Shown one piece after another: positions 23,509 through 33,948 of a stretch of 64,000 nt of DNA. A model generated the notes under the pieces. That model saw only the letters and a program-made list of their open reading frames with translations. It was not told the DNA's origin and searched no databases. Source of the DNA: Erodium maritimum (lineage: Eukaryota; Streptophyta; Magnoliopsida; Geraniales; Geraniaceae). The stretch covers positions 82,961,043 through 83,025,042 of the forward strand of contig OY997588.1 of NCBI GenBank assembly GCA_963921825.1, read 5' to 3'. Numbering within the stretch: position 1 is the first letter of the stretch; each line of letters opens with the position of its first letter. The position numbers and the translations under genes are program-made.

Positions 23509-26403
23509 GGTAGTTCGTCGGAACAGAAACAATGCAGAAATTTTCCACCTTTTCTTCTCTATTTGATCAAAAACACCAAAAAAAAGATGATCGGCTTGAG
23601 TCTCCAAGACGCCTACGTATCCTCTTAGGAAACAAAACCACGTAGTTCTTGTGAAGAGAACTCAAGAACACCAAAAATGGAGAGAAACCTTGTACAGAGA
23701 AGAAGGAGAAGTTGTGCTCCATCCATGTCTTCTGCTTTTGTTATATTGAATAAGATGACTTAATTATCCCATAAATATAATAAACAACAATATAGGAATA
23801 GGACAAATATGGCGCTAAGTATGACCAGACAAGATGGGGTTAGGTGGTGAATCACCAACACCTTAATCCTTGTCTTGCTTACTTAGTACTAATTAATCAA
23901 GACTTGGTTAATTAGTTCCATGGGACTTGATTGAATGGGCCTCTCATGGGCCTCCTGGAACATGGCCCGTAGACATTCCCAACGAGGTCTAGTAGCGCGC
24001 TCATCGCCTCCAAGCCTTCTATACCGTAATGTCCAATATTATCCAACGTGATCAATCTCAGGACTCCAAGCATTGTCTCGATCCATAAATTCCTATTCAC
24101 TTACGGGCACATGACCCAAAACCCATTTTTGGTAATGTCCCGAGACAACTCCCTTTTGGCCATTCTCCATAAATGTGTCAATGAGTTTCACCCTCCAGTG
24201 TGACCCTTAGGTTTATGCATGTCAATAGACCAACGTAAAATCATATTTTATTTTATCCTATATGAGTGGCAACTAACAAGACTTTAGTATTTCCTGACAC
24301 TACATTATGAATCAACCATGTCGATTCTAACCTTTCCGTCGTCTATGTCACTATCCTTTTATCTCCGATATCCTGATTGAGATAAGGCATAGAGTCGTCA
24401 TCCTTATTATTCTCAATCAATGTTCCTTGATATGTGAGGTGACTGAGTATATGATACCAAGTATCATGTGCATGGTCATGCTATTCTTTCAGTCACTCTC
24501 GATCAAACGGTCGAGAACCAATATCTTTCCTATACCTCAATACGAGGGATAAATCCCTTAGCCGTCTTTCGTGTGACTCATGCAGCTCATCCCCAAGCCA
24601 ATCCTGGCCGTTATGGAAGCCCTGTTACAGACAACGTTAGGCTCAAGTCAAACTCAGTTGTTGACTGCATAGCGACCACAAAGACTCCTTGGTCAAAGAA
24701 TACATGACAAGCTACGACCCTGAATATGTTCGTGACTTAATCTATGGCACATATTCAGGGTGGGTCGTCCAATATCATGTCCCACATGATATATACGATC
24801 AAACTTCGGATCCCATTCCAATGAATAATAGAACGTAAGCCATAAAGAGCCATATTTCATACTAGTCGCTTCTAGTGAAGCTTTTTTGACTAGGGACCCA
24901 TCGAGTGTGATCGATCTCGATCTATGATTATATTCGCATGGTGGGAATAGATCAGAACACACATCGATATATTACTCCAACACAAAAGTAATATAAAGCA
25001 ACTTTAATTTGATTGTTAATGATGATATATACATTTGGACATTTATGATTGAACTACATGCACTAAGACTAACACAAAGGTGATAGAATCAAATTTGTAG
25101 AAAAAAGACAATTCCAGATTAATGAAAGCACTTTGATTTTTTTTCTCAGTGTCTATGCACAAGCACTTCCTACAAGAACGGGCAGAGACGGAGAATAGGC
25201 AAAATACCTGGATTTGATTAGAGTATCATCAAGACATGAATGACGAGTTTGAATCATTTTGTTTCAAAGATAAATTGTATATACTACAGATATCATTGAA
25301 TGTCCTCTCTCTCTAAAAACTTTCTTTTTTCTGTGGACTGGGAATGTTTGTTGAGGTAGATAAAAAGAGCCAGAATTAGGCGGTGGTTACTATGTAGATT
25401 CATAGAAACGCTTAGGTTAACCATAATATGAGAAATATCTTTATGTCCGGTCATAATGGTTAAATGATATATCTTTATACTTACCAGAGGACTTGGATTA
25501 TAGATTTTTCAGTAACAATTCCAATGTACGATGTCAGTAAGAATAAGCGACTCCCGGTTTGTGTAGGTGCTATTTTACTAGTCTTGTTCCCTATAAAATA
25601 TGTGAAGGGTATCATATTTTTTTCTGGATGGTGGTTTTAGCGTTGTCATTAGTACCTTTTCCCTCTTAGCTTTTATGTAATGAGATTTCCTTCATAAACA
25701 AAAGGAGTTAATCTTTATATTGATTCATAATTGACAAGACTAAAGACCATGGAGGGTGGCTAAAAATGAAAAATTAGAAGAAGAATGTATCATATGATCG
25801 GGCCAATATACAAAAGTTATTTGTAGAAATTCTAAAACTGAAGAGAAAGCCATATAGCATATGGGTTGCTATATTACCTTTGAATAAAATATAACTTAGT
25901 TTAATAGAAAAAAAATTCTAACGTGACAAATTATATTTAATTAGATCTATTTTAGAGATTTTTTGACTAAATTGGATTTGAAATAATGCAACAGGTCAAC
26001 ATTCTAAAATTAGTTGGCTCTTTTCAACCATTCAATAGTGCGAAATTCAAGAAGTTACACGCAAAAGGAAAACTTGTATAAAAAGAATAAAGGAGGTTAT
26101 GAGATGTTTCATATTTACCTAGAAAAACAGTAAGAAAGGAACTCGTGAATTTCTTCCCCGGATTAGTCATGAAACTGAAAATCAACGTGGGTTGTGGAAT
26201 TATTTTTTTTATCAGCAAATTTAGTGAGAGGTACGCGTCTTTGGAAAAAAGACGAGGATAATGGTAAAGCCTCCAACCATACAATCAACTAGAACAACAC
26301 TGGAATGGGTCTAACAATCCTATACCCATATTTTCCGACTATGAAGCAAACCAAGGTTGTGGATTTGTTGTAGTTTTGATTATGGGTCTCTTTACTTGTT
26401 CAC

Positions 26404-26715
26404 ATGCCAAGTATTCAAATGCCAACATGTTATTGCATCGTACTCGGGAGGTTTACATACATCTTTCATTGGCTTGTAGTCCATCGATTCAAATGTATTG
26501 GGAACGATGTATGTAAAGCGCCAGAATACTATACGAAAGCATATTACGATGCACTCAAGGAGCTAGCTTGCCCGTGCGACGCCCAGGTAAATGATGAATA
26601 CACAAATTGTGCATTTAAGATGATTTACTATATACACATGGCCGGAAAATACCCCGAAGAACTCTTCTACCGTAAGTGTTATATCAATTCTTATATCAAC
26701 GATGTTGGCAGGTAG
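26404..26715 (+). pseudogene. Exon-like conserved open frame in unit A2, unknown protein
   Basis: 103 residues without a stop, ending just after GGCAG/GTAGTG, a good 5' splice site. Beyond the hairpin-encoded part, residues 38-103 contain YDALKELACPCDAQVNDEY, then KMIYYIHMAGKYPEELFYRK and CYINSYINDVG. I do not recognise the family. The A1 copy has a stop in place of the glycine codon after MA. It may be a captured host exon or an internal exon of an unknown element gene. Confidence 0.35.
26435..26534. repeat. 29-bp imperfect inverted repeat in unit A2
   Basis: Arms at 26435-26463 and 26506-26534 correspond to the hairpin at 5282-5381 in A1. Pairing here is slightly weaker because of extra changes in the right arm (GCCAGAATACTATAC). 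Confidence 0.8.
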
Positions 26716-27775
26716 TGTCCTTAGTTCTTTTTCGTTTTCATCCATGGAACTATTTCGTTTTTCTTTCACCGTGGTACAGTGATAAACATTGTCTGGATTG
26801 TTTTATTATTAAGTCACACAAAATTTTCTTCCCTCTTATTTATGTTGCAGCTAGGGATCGATTTGCTATGGTTTCTGAATTTTGGATAAACGGTGTTTGT
26901 GCTATCGCCCCGCGTCGTACGTTGCGGGATTGGGAACGTACTGAACTCTCAATTATCCTTGGTATCCTTCAAGGTGTCTCCCTTGATTCTTTTGCTCGTG
27001 ATCAAATTTTGTGGTTTTAACACAAGGATGGATTCCCAGTGTTAAAAAGTTATAAAATTGTGTCTGGTGATTCAATTGTTGTTGTTATTCCTTGGGCATA
27101 GATATTATGGGTGAAGTCAATGCTTCCGAAGCTTTCTGTTCTGACGTTGCTGGCAGCTCATTTGGCCTTTCCTACGGTTGTGTTTCTGGAATCGAGAGGC
27201 GTCCCTATCACAATTTCAGAGATATTTTGGAGTCTTTGCAAATCGGGGATGGAAGACACGAATCACATCCTTATGCATGTCCTTTGGAAGATTTCATTTG
27301 GGGGTTTAGTGCGTTCTTGGTGGGGATTCATATGGGTTTGTCCCAGATCGATTTCAGAAGTTTTATTGGCCTGGAAAGGGCTCGGACCGGCTTGGTGGTG
27401 GAGGCGTACGATCCGAGTTGGGTATGTCGTTTTTTGGCAATTGTGGATTTTGAGGAACGTGTTCATTTTTAATCAGGTGATGGAAAACTCTCAGGTGGTT
27501 TTTGGCAAGATTCAAAGTCATGCCTTTAGCATTTTTTGGCTCTCGAAGTCCATTCGTGGTAACCGGTCGTTTTCGGATTGGCAAAAAAATCCGACAGATT
27601 GCTTAAGGAGGAAGAATCGTCGATTTCTCATTGGTGCTTAGTTTTTTTTCCTTTATAAGGGAAATTCTCCCTTTTGCTCCTTTCTAGAGTTTTTTGTAAT
27701 CGTTTTGTTTTAGCTTAGCATTTTCCTCCTTGGAGAATGTTCTATCAATAATATTTCCAACGCTTATAAAAAAAA
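26716..27775 (+). pseudogene. L1-type LINE 3' fragment and poly(A) tail in unit A2
   Basis: Same insertion as 5563-6617. One frame reads PWYSDKHCLDCF, then ARDRFAMVSEFWINGV and DWERTELSI. A second frame carries the zf-RVT block with LPKLSVLTWLAAHL, LESRGVP, SLCKSGMEDTNHILMH and FWQLWILRN. The 3' untranslated part has a CTCC/GGAG stem-loop at 27722-27738, then AATAATATTT and GCTTATAAAAAAAA ending at 27775. RT and endonuclease domains are absent. Confidence 0.75.
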
Positions 27776-28645
27776 GTCATACAAAAACGTGTTAACCTTT
27801 TTTACCCAAATGTCGCTCTCTATTACCATTGGTGTTGTTACGAGGCTGCCTCTCTCTCCTTTGTCAAACAAGAGATTAAGATGAACTAAATTTCCTCTGG
27901 AACCCGATTCACCTTTCAACATCCATATGTCATTTTACCCATATACTTAGTTACAAATCAAAAATGCTTAATCATATCCACATGAATCAGCTCCGACCAA
28001 TTAAATATAATACGTCTACCTTAATCATATATACATTCTATTAAAGAGGTTGAAACAAATGATGAAACAAGATGATTTTTATCATAAAAATCATAGTTAA
28101 AGAGGTTGAAAAATCTTAATTTTCTCTACTCTTTTTTGTGATAAAAATCATAGTTAAAGAGGTAGAAAAATCTTAATTTTCTCTTCCTTTTTTTTGATGA
28201 AACATATGACTAGATAATTCAACCCTTTGAGTTAAAAGGAAAGGAAAAAGGAAAACCCTCAAAATATATACAAGACCCATCCAAAAGATGAGAACTCAAA
28301 ACTAAGTTAAATGGAAGTAACAAAACACCCACCCTCTAAAACAAAAGAGAGAACCAAAATAGAGTAATTTAGTTGATAAGTGAAGGTAAACGGTTGATTG
28401 ACAGTCTAGAAAGCGAAATCATAACCTTCAAAACCTCCCAACAATTTAGTGAACCATACCATATCCAAACAATCCAAGGTACAAACAAAAGGTAACTAAT
28501 GCGCAAAAAACAAAATCCAAATGCACAACTCAGTAACCAACCTTAGAAGTTAGAACCTTGGTTCTTATTCCCCAACAAAGTAGTACTTAATACCATTTTA
28601 TTCTTTTTGATACACTGCAAGGGGTATGAGCTCCAAGACTCAAAA

Positions 28646-28740
28646 GTGATAAGATCAAATTTGTAGAAAAAAGACCATTCCACATTAATGGAAGCACTTT
28701 GATTTTTTCTCAGTGTCTGTTCACACGCTTCAAGTGTATT
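28646..28740. repeat. Start of a third A unit, truncated
   Basis: TGATAAGATCAAATTTGTAG and the following ~70 bases match the starts of A1 and A2. Identity stops near CTCAGTGTCTGTTCACAC, after which unrelated sequence begins. This shows the tandem array once extended further or that this motif is a terminal repeat. Confidence 0.75.
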
Positions 28741-29082
28741 ATTAAAGACCGGGTTGTTCCTTACAAGACAAGTAAACCAAAGTGTGTAAAAAAAACTAGA
28801 TTAGACCATAGTTTTTGTGAATTGTTTTGGACCAGATATGTAAAATCAGCTCTTTAATACTGGAAGGTGTAATCAAAGACAACCCCCACCAACTGAAAAT
28901 GATAGTCAAAATTTTCCAAGTCCTCTTCTAGGATAAGAGTAGATGATTCATTTCTTTTAGTGCCAAACTGCAAAATAGGAAAAAAGAGTCTGCTAATGGA
29001 ATTTTCATCCCTCTATTCTCCAAAAACATTCTAGTAGGTATAACTTCAAAGCAGACTAACCATATATAACTTATGTGTTGTT
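28741..29082 (-). pseudogene. Probable LINE zf-RVT remnant
   Basis: The minus strand reads FGVIPTRMFLENRGMKIPLA around 29040-28980, which fits the LPT-R-x-x-L-x-x-RG part of plant zf-RVT. A degenerate tail follows without the C..C or H..C residues. It is short and broken; a chance match cannot be excluded. Confidence 0.35.
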
Positions 29083-29099
29083 ACAAATTTAAAAACGAT

Positions 29100-30728
29100 A
29101 TACCATAAACTGTTTTAACATGGCAATACGAGAACAGAGAAAAGCTAAGCGGGACCTTCTCCCCTTTGCCTCTTTCTGCTCCATTTTATTGTCAAATTAC
29201 GATCGGTATTTGACCATCGCTTCTCGTTCTACACCTCGAATTGCTAAGGCTGTGTTGAAGAAGGGGCGGAATCGTGCTCCTGTTCCGGCACGTCCGAGAC
29301 GAAGTTCTGAGGTTCTGGATCAGACGATCGTGGAGGAAGGCGTGCGGTCTGTTGCGAAGGTCGCCGACGCGGTACCGGTGAAGAGTTCTGCCAAGTCGAG
29401 GGAGGTTGATCCAGTTGGAAAAGATCCGGTCGTCCCGTGTGAGTTATCTGGTGATAAACTTCACCGGAAACATTCGAAATCTACCTTTTTCAACCTCTGA
29501 GGATTGGGTTAGAAGAACTTTTGGAGCTTTCGGTACCATTACTGGATGCTCTGTTTTGAGGCGTTTCAACAGGGGGGGAAAAGTTCGGATTTTTAGCGTT
29601 TTCGTCCTCCGAATCTGCTTCAGCGGCAGTGGAAACCTTTAATGGGTATAAGATCAATGGTCATGTACTCTTTTTAGCGTTGGCGCGTCGTCCGGCGGTT
29701 GGTCCGGCAGCTGCTCCGGCGAGATCCTCTGGCTCAGAGCTTGGCATTAACAACTCACCTCTTTTGTCGCGAGATACGATTTCGAAATCTCGTGATTCGC
29801 GGGATTGTATCCATCCAAATTTATTTGATTTGGATTCGATACATTCTGGTGACGCAGAGCGTTGTCGTGGGGAAGAAGAAGGCAACACGCCTCTTGTCGT
29901 GGGCGTCACTGAGTTTCAGGCCCAGACGTGTGTTCAAGCCCAAGACCAGGTTGCTCAAGCCCAGACGCAGATCAAGGATGCAGGACCGGGTAGTGTAGCT
30001 GGGCCTCAGGTCTGTTGGCAGGGAGTAGAAGCCCATTTAGTCCATGAGCTAGGCTTTAGTACTGAAGCCCATCAGCAAGGATTGGGTTTGTCAAGTGAAG
30101 CTTGTGATCTCAATGGGGAACAACAGACTAGTCCATGGAAGGACGTTCTTCTGCAACCTCCGAAGACTCTCACTACGGTTCGGAGCGATAATTTAGCGCA
30201 ACCGAGAAAACGTGGCCGTCCCAAGAAGGGTGAATCAAAGAAGTTGGCTCCTCCAATTGTTTATTATCAGACAAGGGCTAAAACCTCGGCTGATAACGGA
30301 GGCAGCTCGAACAGTTTCTTGATTGACATTGCTAAGAAGGATAGCTCAGGTAATTGGAGCTATAGCACGAAAGTCAGGAAAAAAGTTGCTAATGCTTTGG
30401 CAATCGCACCTTTAAATACTGTAGCTGCACCTCAGAGTCTTGAGGAGGCAGTTACGAGTAGCAAGGAAGACAATTGCCCTGACTCGACTTCTAGGGAAGA
30501 GTTATTCCCGATTTCGGTTTGTAATCGTTTTTTGTGTCTGGATTCGGGTAGGAATTAGGCAAGCTGTTTTTTGCCGTTTCCTGCTTGGGTCTGTTGTTTT
30601 TTGTTTTCTTTTAGCTCTGTGTAGCTGTTCTGGTTTTGGGAAACTGTCCTCTTTGAGGATTGTTTTCTCGCTCTGTTTTACTTTTGTGTAAAACTTATGC
30701 TCAATAAATTTTTAGCTTATAAAAAAAA
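29100..30728 (+). mobile_element. E1: ORF1-only LINE-like retroposon with poly(A) and 17-bp target duplication
   Basis: The 1629-base insert is flanked by ACAAATTTAAAAACGAT at 29083-29099 and 30729-30745. It ends in AATAAA at 30703-30708, GCTTAT and a poly(A) at 30720-30728. A CCTC/GAGG stem-loop lies at 30647-30659. Only an ORF1-like gene is present; there is no endonuclease or reverse transcriptase. The long duplication and tail are hallmarks of target-primed reverse transcription by a LINE enzyme. A second copy, E2, ends at the same relative point, so this is a family rather than one deleted copy. Confidence 0.85.
29120..30558 (+). pseudogene. E1 ORF1-like protein: RRM plus AT-hook
   Basis: The ATG at 29120 lies 20 bases inside the insert. 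Reading moves through three frames, changing near 29440 and 29585. The second and third frames together show an RNA recognition motif at about 29450-29695: GNIRNLPFSTSEDWV (RNP2-like), FGAFGTITG, then FGFLAFSSSESA (RNP1-like) and INGHVLFLALARRP. A glutamine-rich linker follows, then an AT-hook-like PRKRGRPKKGESK at 30202-30240 and a conserved YYQTRAKT and KKDSSGNWSYSTKV block. RRM-bearing ORF1 proteins are known from one L1 clade of plants (BNR-type). By analogy it would bind element RNA. The two frame changes make this copy inactive. Confidence 0.75.
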
Positions 30729-30745
30729 ACAAATTTAAAAACGAT

Positions 30746-31129
30746 TTAGTGGATTTTTCTTAGATCACTATTAGAGGACACTAAAGTAGGTTCAGTAAGG
30801 ATAGTGAGTAGTCGAGATTGCCTGCAGTGGACTCGGTATGGAAGTTGTGAGCCCAGTAAGAATAATTCTTTAATATCCTTTTGCTGTACAAGGACTATGT
30901 GGCCATTGTTTTCCGAGTGAAGGCTGAAGTGGCAGCCAAGGAACGTCCGGCCAAACCTGAGCTGGTGGCTCTTGAACAAGCTTCAGAGCAGGATCGAGGG
31001 GTGTCTCTACGTTTGAGACAGAACTCGTAGACTTCACAATATAATACTTACGTCATAGGGGGCACGCAATTCGTTATCGTCGTTTGGGGAAATGGTTGTT
31101 TGTCACAAGATCAGACATGAAAGGATAAT
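30746..31129. other. No feature recognised between E1 and E2
   Basis: Flanking host sequence. A short plus-strand stretch at 30905-31029 reads FRVKAEVAAKERPAKPELVA and ends in TAG. It is not recognised and too short to call. Confidence 0.45.
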
Positions 31130-31613
31130 TGTTTGGAGTTCGCCAATCCGACTTCGGCTGTGCATGAAATTCAATCTCTACTCCGGATTGGGTGTTACAG
31201 AAATCAGATCCCTTGATTTCAACGCCTATTATTGATCGAGATCTCGTGTCTCCATTTTCAACGGATTCGCAATTACAGCCGGATACACAAGACTCGCGCG
31301 GGGAAGATGGGTTACGCAAAGGAGGGGGAATTAATGGACCTGTTTAGACCATAGTTAATGGGCCGGTTCCTGGGCCTGCGTTAGGTGCTGAACCCTTCTC
31401 AATATCTAGCCCAATGTCTATTTCGTCTCATTCAGATGGGCTTTTGCATGGGGCTAGAGTGAAATTGGGCCCGGGTGTGGAACCGCATAAGGACCCCGAG
31501 GCTGCTCTCAGTAATGCTATGTCAGTCATTACATGGTTGTCTCTTTACAGCAATGTTACAGCTCAACCAAAAAAATGTGGTCGTCCAAAGAAGGGACAGT
31601 CAAAGCGGTTGCC

Positions 31614-33454
31614 GAGAGAGGAGGATTTGGAGCTAAGCAAGGAGAAACAATAGAGCTTGATCTGAAGTACCACCAGCTCCGGCGATTCCGAGATGGAGGA
31701 GAAAAATGGCAGCATTTCAGGACAGCCATATGAACCAGAAACAAATGAACTGAATTTTCTTCCAAAACACACCTGCTAAACCGCGAGGGGCAAGACCCTG
31801 CCACTGGGAAATAAGATCGATCGGAGAAGATGGAAGGCAACCAGAGAGATTCCACCAGTTTAGCATAGCATAGCATACCAAATGGTGGCTGATCTGGGGC
31901 AGAGCAGTAAGAGGTGAGCCGCATCTTCAAAATGAAATCTGCAAAAACAGCACCAGGACTCGGAGAGGGGGATGGGCACCCCCACGATCTTCAAGAAACG
32001 ACTTAGAGGGGATCGCATTCAGAGCCACCAACCAACCAAATAAGGTGATTTTTGGAGGTAGTTTGGATCTCCAGAGAATCGTGCACCAAAGAGGCTTGGG
32101 CCCATTAAGGGTTTTTCTGATCTCAGAGTACACTTGTTTGACGGAAAACCCATTAGAATTATGAACCCATCTGACAGATGCAGGAGCACCCGAAGGGAAG
32201 AACAGAGCGAGGTGCTGTTGGAGCAGATCAGCAAGATCGGCTTCGAAGAAAAACAGCCCACGTTTGAAGATGGGAACCCAGCTACCTTCGGCCCAGTAGT
32301 CGCAAACTCGAGCATTTTTATCGGATGCCAGTGAGAAGAGCCTGGGATAGAGTGAGGAAAAAGGTTCCGAGCCTGCCCAGCAATCATTCCAGAAGGATAT
32401 TTTAGATCCAGAGCCGAGCTCTCATCTGATGCCATCGGGTCCAAAGAGACTTGCAATCCTAGAGTCCTCGAAAAGACAGAGGATGTTAGCGATATTAGAG
32501 GAACATCTCGGAGCATATAGGGTCGACAAATCCCAGGCATTGACGGGCCAATTGTAAATTGCGCACAGAACCCTTTTCCAAAGAGGATCATCCTCTGCTG
32601 CGAATCTCCAGAGCCAGTTGGATAGAAGAGATAAATTAAAATCACCAAGATTACAGATTGCTATACCTCCATGAGCTTTTTGTTTTTGAACCTGATTCCA
32701 GTTGACCTTGGCAAAGGTATTGTGATCAGGTTTGGTACCCCATAAGAAAGACCGTTCGATAGCTTCTAGTTTCTTAGTGATCTTGAAGGGAGCCTTGAAC
32801 AGGGACATGTGAAAGACGGGGATAGAGCTCAGGTTGGAGCAAATTAAAGTGTGCCTACCACCAATACAGAGATGTTTGGTCTGCCAGAACTCGGTGGCTT
32901 TCTGGAATTTCGCAACCACAGAACCCCATGACGAGGCCAGCCTAGCATTGGTCCCCAAGGAGAACCCGAGGTAAGTGAAGGGAAGTGGACCAAAGGAGCA
33001 GCCAAGGGTAGATGCTAATGCTTCGGCTTCACCCGGATCTCCATTTAGAAGAGTCAAATGAGACTTGGAGAAGTTTATCTCTAACCCAGAGGCGAGGTGA
33101 AAGGCTGGTAACAGGGCCTTAATGTTGGTGATAACCTGGTGATCGGCTTCAAGAAAGAGAAAGGTGTCATCAGCGTATTGTAAATGGGTGATGGAGGGAT
33201 GAAAATTTGGGAGGGAGACACCTAAAGTTTCACTTTCGGCCAGCACGAGATGTAAGCCTTCCGCAGCAAGTAAGAAGAGGAAGGGAGATATAGAGCTATC
33301 CTCAGCTTCCTCCTCGTCGTTCATTTGTTTCCGCTCCTATGGAAGGTCTCCCCCGCGTCTTGTTTTGCTTGCCCGTTGGGGTCTTAATGCTTTTCTTCTA
33401 TCTTTTGTACTTCTCCTTCTTAATAAAATCGTTTTTTTTACGGATAAAAAAAAG
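31614..33454. mobile_element. LINE F, inserted in E2, with internal inversion
   Basis: Flanked by GCGGTTGCC at 31605-31613 and 33455-33463. The 3' part (about 33316-33453) is on the plus strand and ends in AATAAA (33422-33427) and eight A (33446-33453). The larger part (31614 to about 33294) is inverted, with ORF2 on the minus strand. This 5'-inverted, 3'-sense layout is the known twin-priming outcome of LINE integration. At the inversion joint a 21-base segment (33295-33315) is the exact reverse complement of 33659-33679 in flanking E2. Confidence 0.8.
31620..33294 (-). pseudogene. LINE F ORF2 fragment: reverse transcriptase C-half and zf-RVT
   Basis: From 33294 downwards the minus strand reads SISPFLFLLAAEGLHLV, then the catalytic LQYADDTFLF near 33185-33156. 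ASGLEINFSKS, TYLGFSLGTN and LEAIERSFLWG follow, all standard plant LINE motifs. After a frame change near 32420, the zf-RVT block appears near 32080-31860: LPPKITLFGWLVALNAIPS, LEDRG, a C..C pair, and HLLLLCPRSATIW in another frame. The endonuclease and first half of RT are missing. Frameshifts make it inactive. Confidence 0.85.
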
Positions 33455-33948
33455 GCGGTTGCCCCTCCAACTGTTTTTTATCAGACCAGAGCTAAAACAT
33501 TTGTTGATAAAGGAGGTAAGTTGGGAAGCTTAATTGTTGATATCGTTAAAAAGGATAGCTCGGGAGATTGGAGCTATTGCAAGAAAGTTGGGAAAAAAGT
33601 CGTTGACATTTGTTCTTTGGCACTCGACAACTTCAATTCTCCAGCTGTTCCTCGGGTTGAGGAGGAAGCTGAGGATAGCCAAGACGAGGATTGCCCTGAA
33701 ACGATTACAGGAAAATCTATAATCCATGTTCCAGTTTCTCATAAGTTTATGTGTTTAAACCCGGATAGGACGCAGACAAGGTGGGCTAGTTTGTTGTTTG
33801 CTTTCCTGTTTGGGTTTATTTTGTTATTAGTTTTGCTCTCTGTAGCTGTTTTAGTTTGCGAAAATGATCCTTTTTAGGATCGTTTTCTTGCAGTGCTTTA
33901 CTGTCTTGTAGAACACTTGCTTAATAAAAAATTTGCTTATCAAAAAAA

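Larger units (their letters stand above)
7409..25074 (-). mobile_element. Solo LTR D (copia type), split by elements B and C
   Basis: The LTR is in three pieces: 7409-7668, 16708-16719 and 23514-25074, about 1.83 kb in all. On the plus strand it begins TGTTGG and ends CTAACA, which are inverted TG...CA ends. It is flanked by CAAAG at 7404-7408 and at 25075-25079. Removing the whole insertion gives GACTCAAAGGTGATAGAATC, which matches the uninterrupted junction GACTCAAAAGTGATAAGATC between A2 and the third unit at 28636-28655. No internal gene remains, so it is a solo LTR. The orientation is inferred from a promoter-to-leader-like order on the minus strand. Confidence 0.8.
25081..28645. repeat. 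Unit A2, second copy of the ~3.5-kb tandem duplication
   Basis: It is collinear with 3942-7408. It starts TGATAGAATCAAATTTGTAG and ends GAGCTCCAAGACTCAAAAG, immediately followed by another copy of the start at 28646. Unlike A1 it carries no nested insertion. Differences from A1 include many point changes and a local 57-bp duplication at 28081-28190. The same internal parts are present: hairpin, exon-like frame, LINE fragment and minus-strand tail. Confidence 0.8.
31130..33948 (+). mobile_element. E2: second ORF1-only retroposon, split by LINE F
   Basis: The pieces 31130-31613 and 33455-33948 form one ORF1-like unit once LINE F is left out. The first contains STPIIDRDLVSPFSTDSQLQ, a stop after GGGINGPV, and CGRPKKGQSKR. 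The second starts within the same region and continues with VFYQTRAKTF and KKDSSGDWSYCKKVGKKV. The 3' end has a GATCC/GGATC stem-loop at 33866-33881, AATAAA at 33923-33928 and a poly(A) at 33942-33948, matching E1. The 5' end is uncertain; no RRM is seen, so it is probably 5'-truncated. No target duplication was found. Confidence 0.7.

Noticed and set aside
24982-25020. CCAACA at 24977-24982 as the right end of solo LTR D
   Set aside because: It would give an imperfect duplication (CAAAG against CAAAA). CTAACA at 25074 gives an exact CAAAG and restores the A-unit junction.
32019-32648. 209-codon minus-strand frame
   Set aside because: It overlaps the LINE F ORF2 in the wrong frame; the RT and zf-RVT motifs are in the other two frames.
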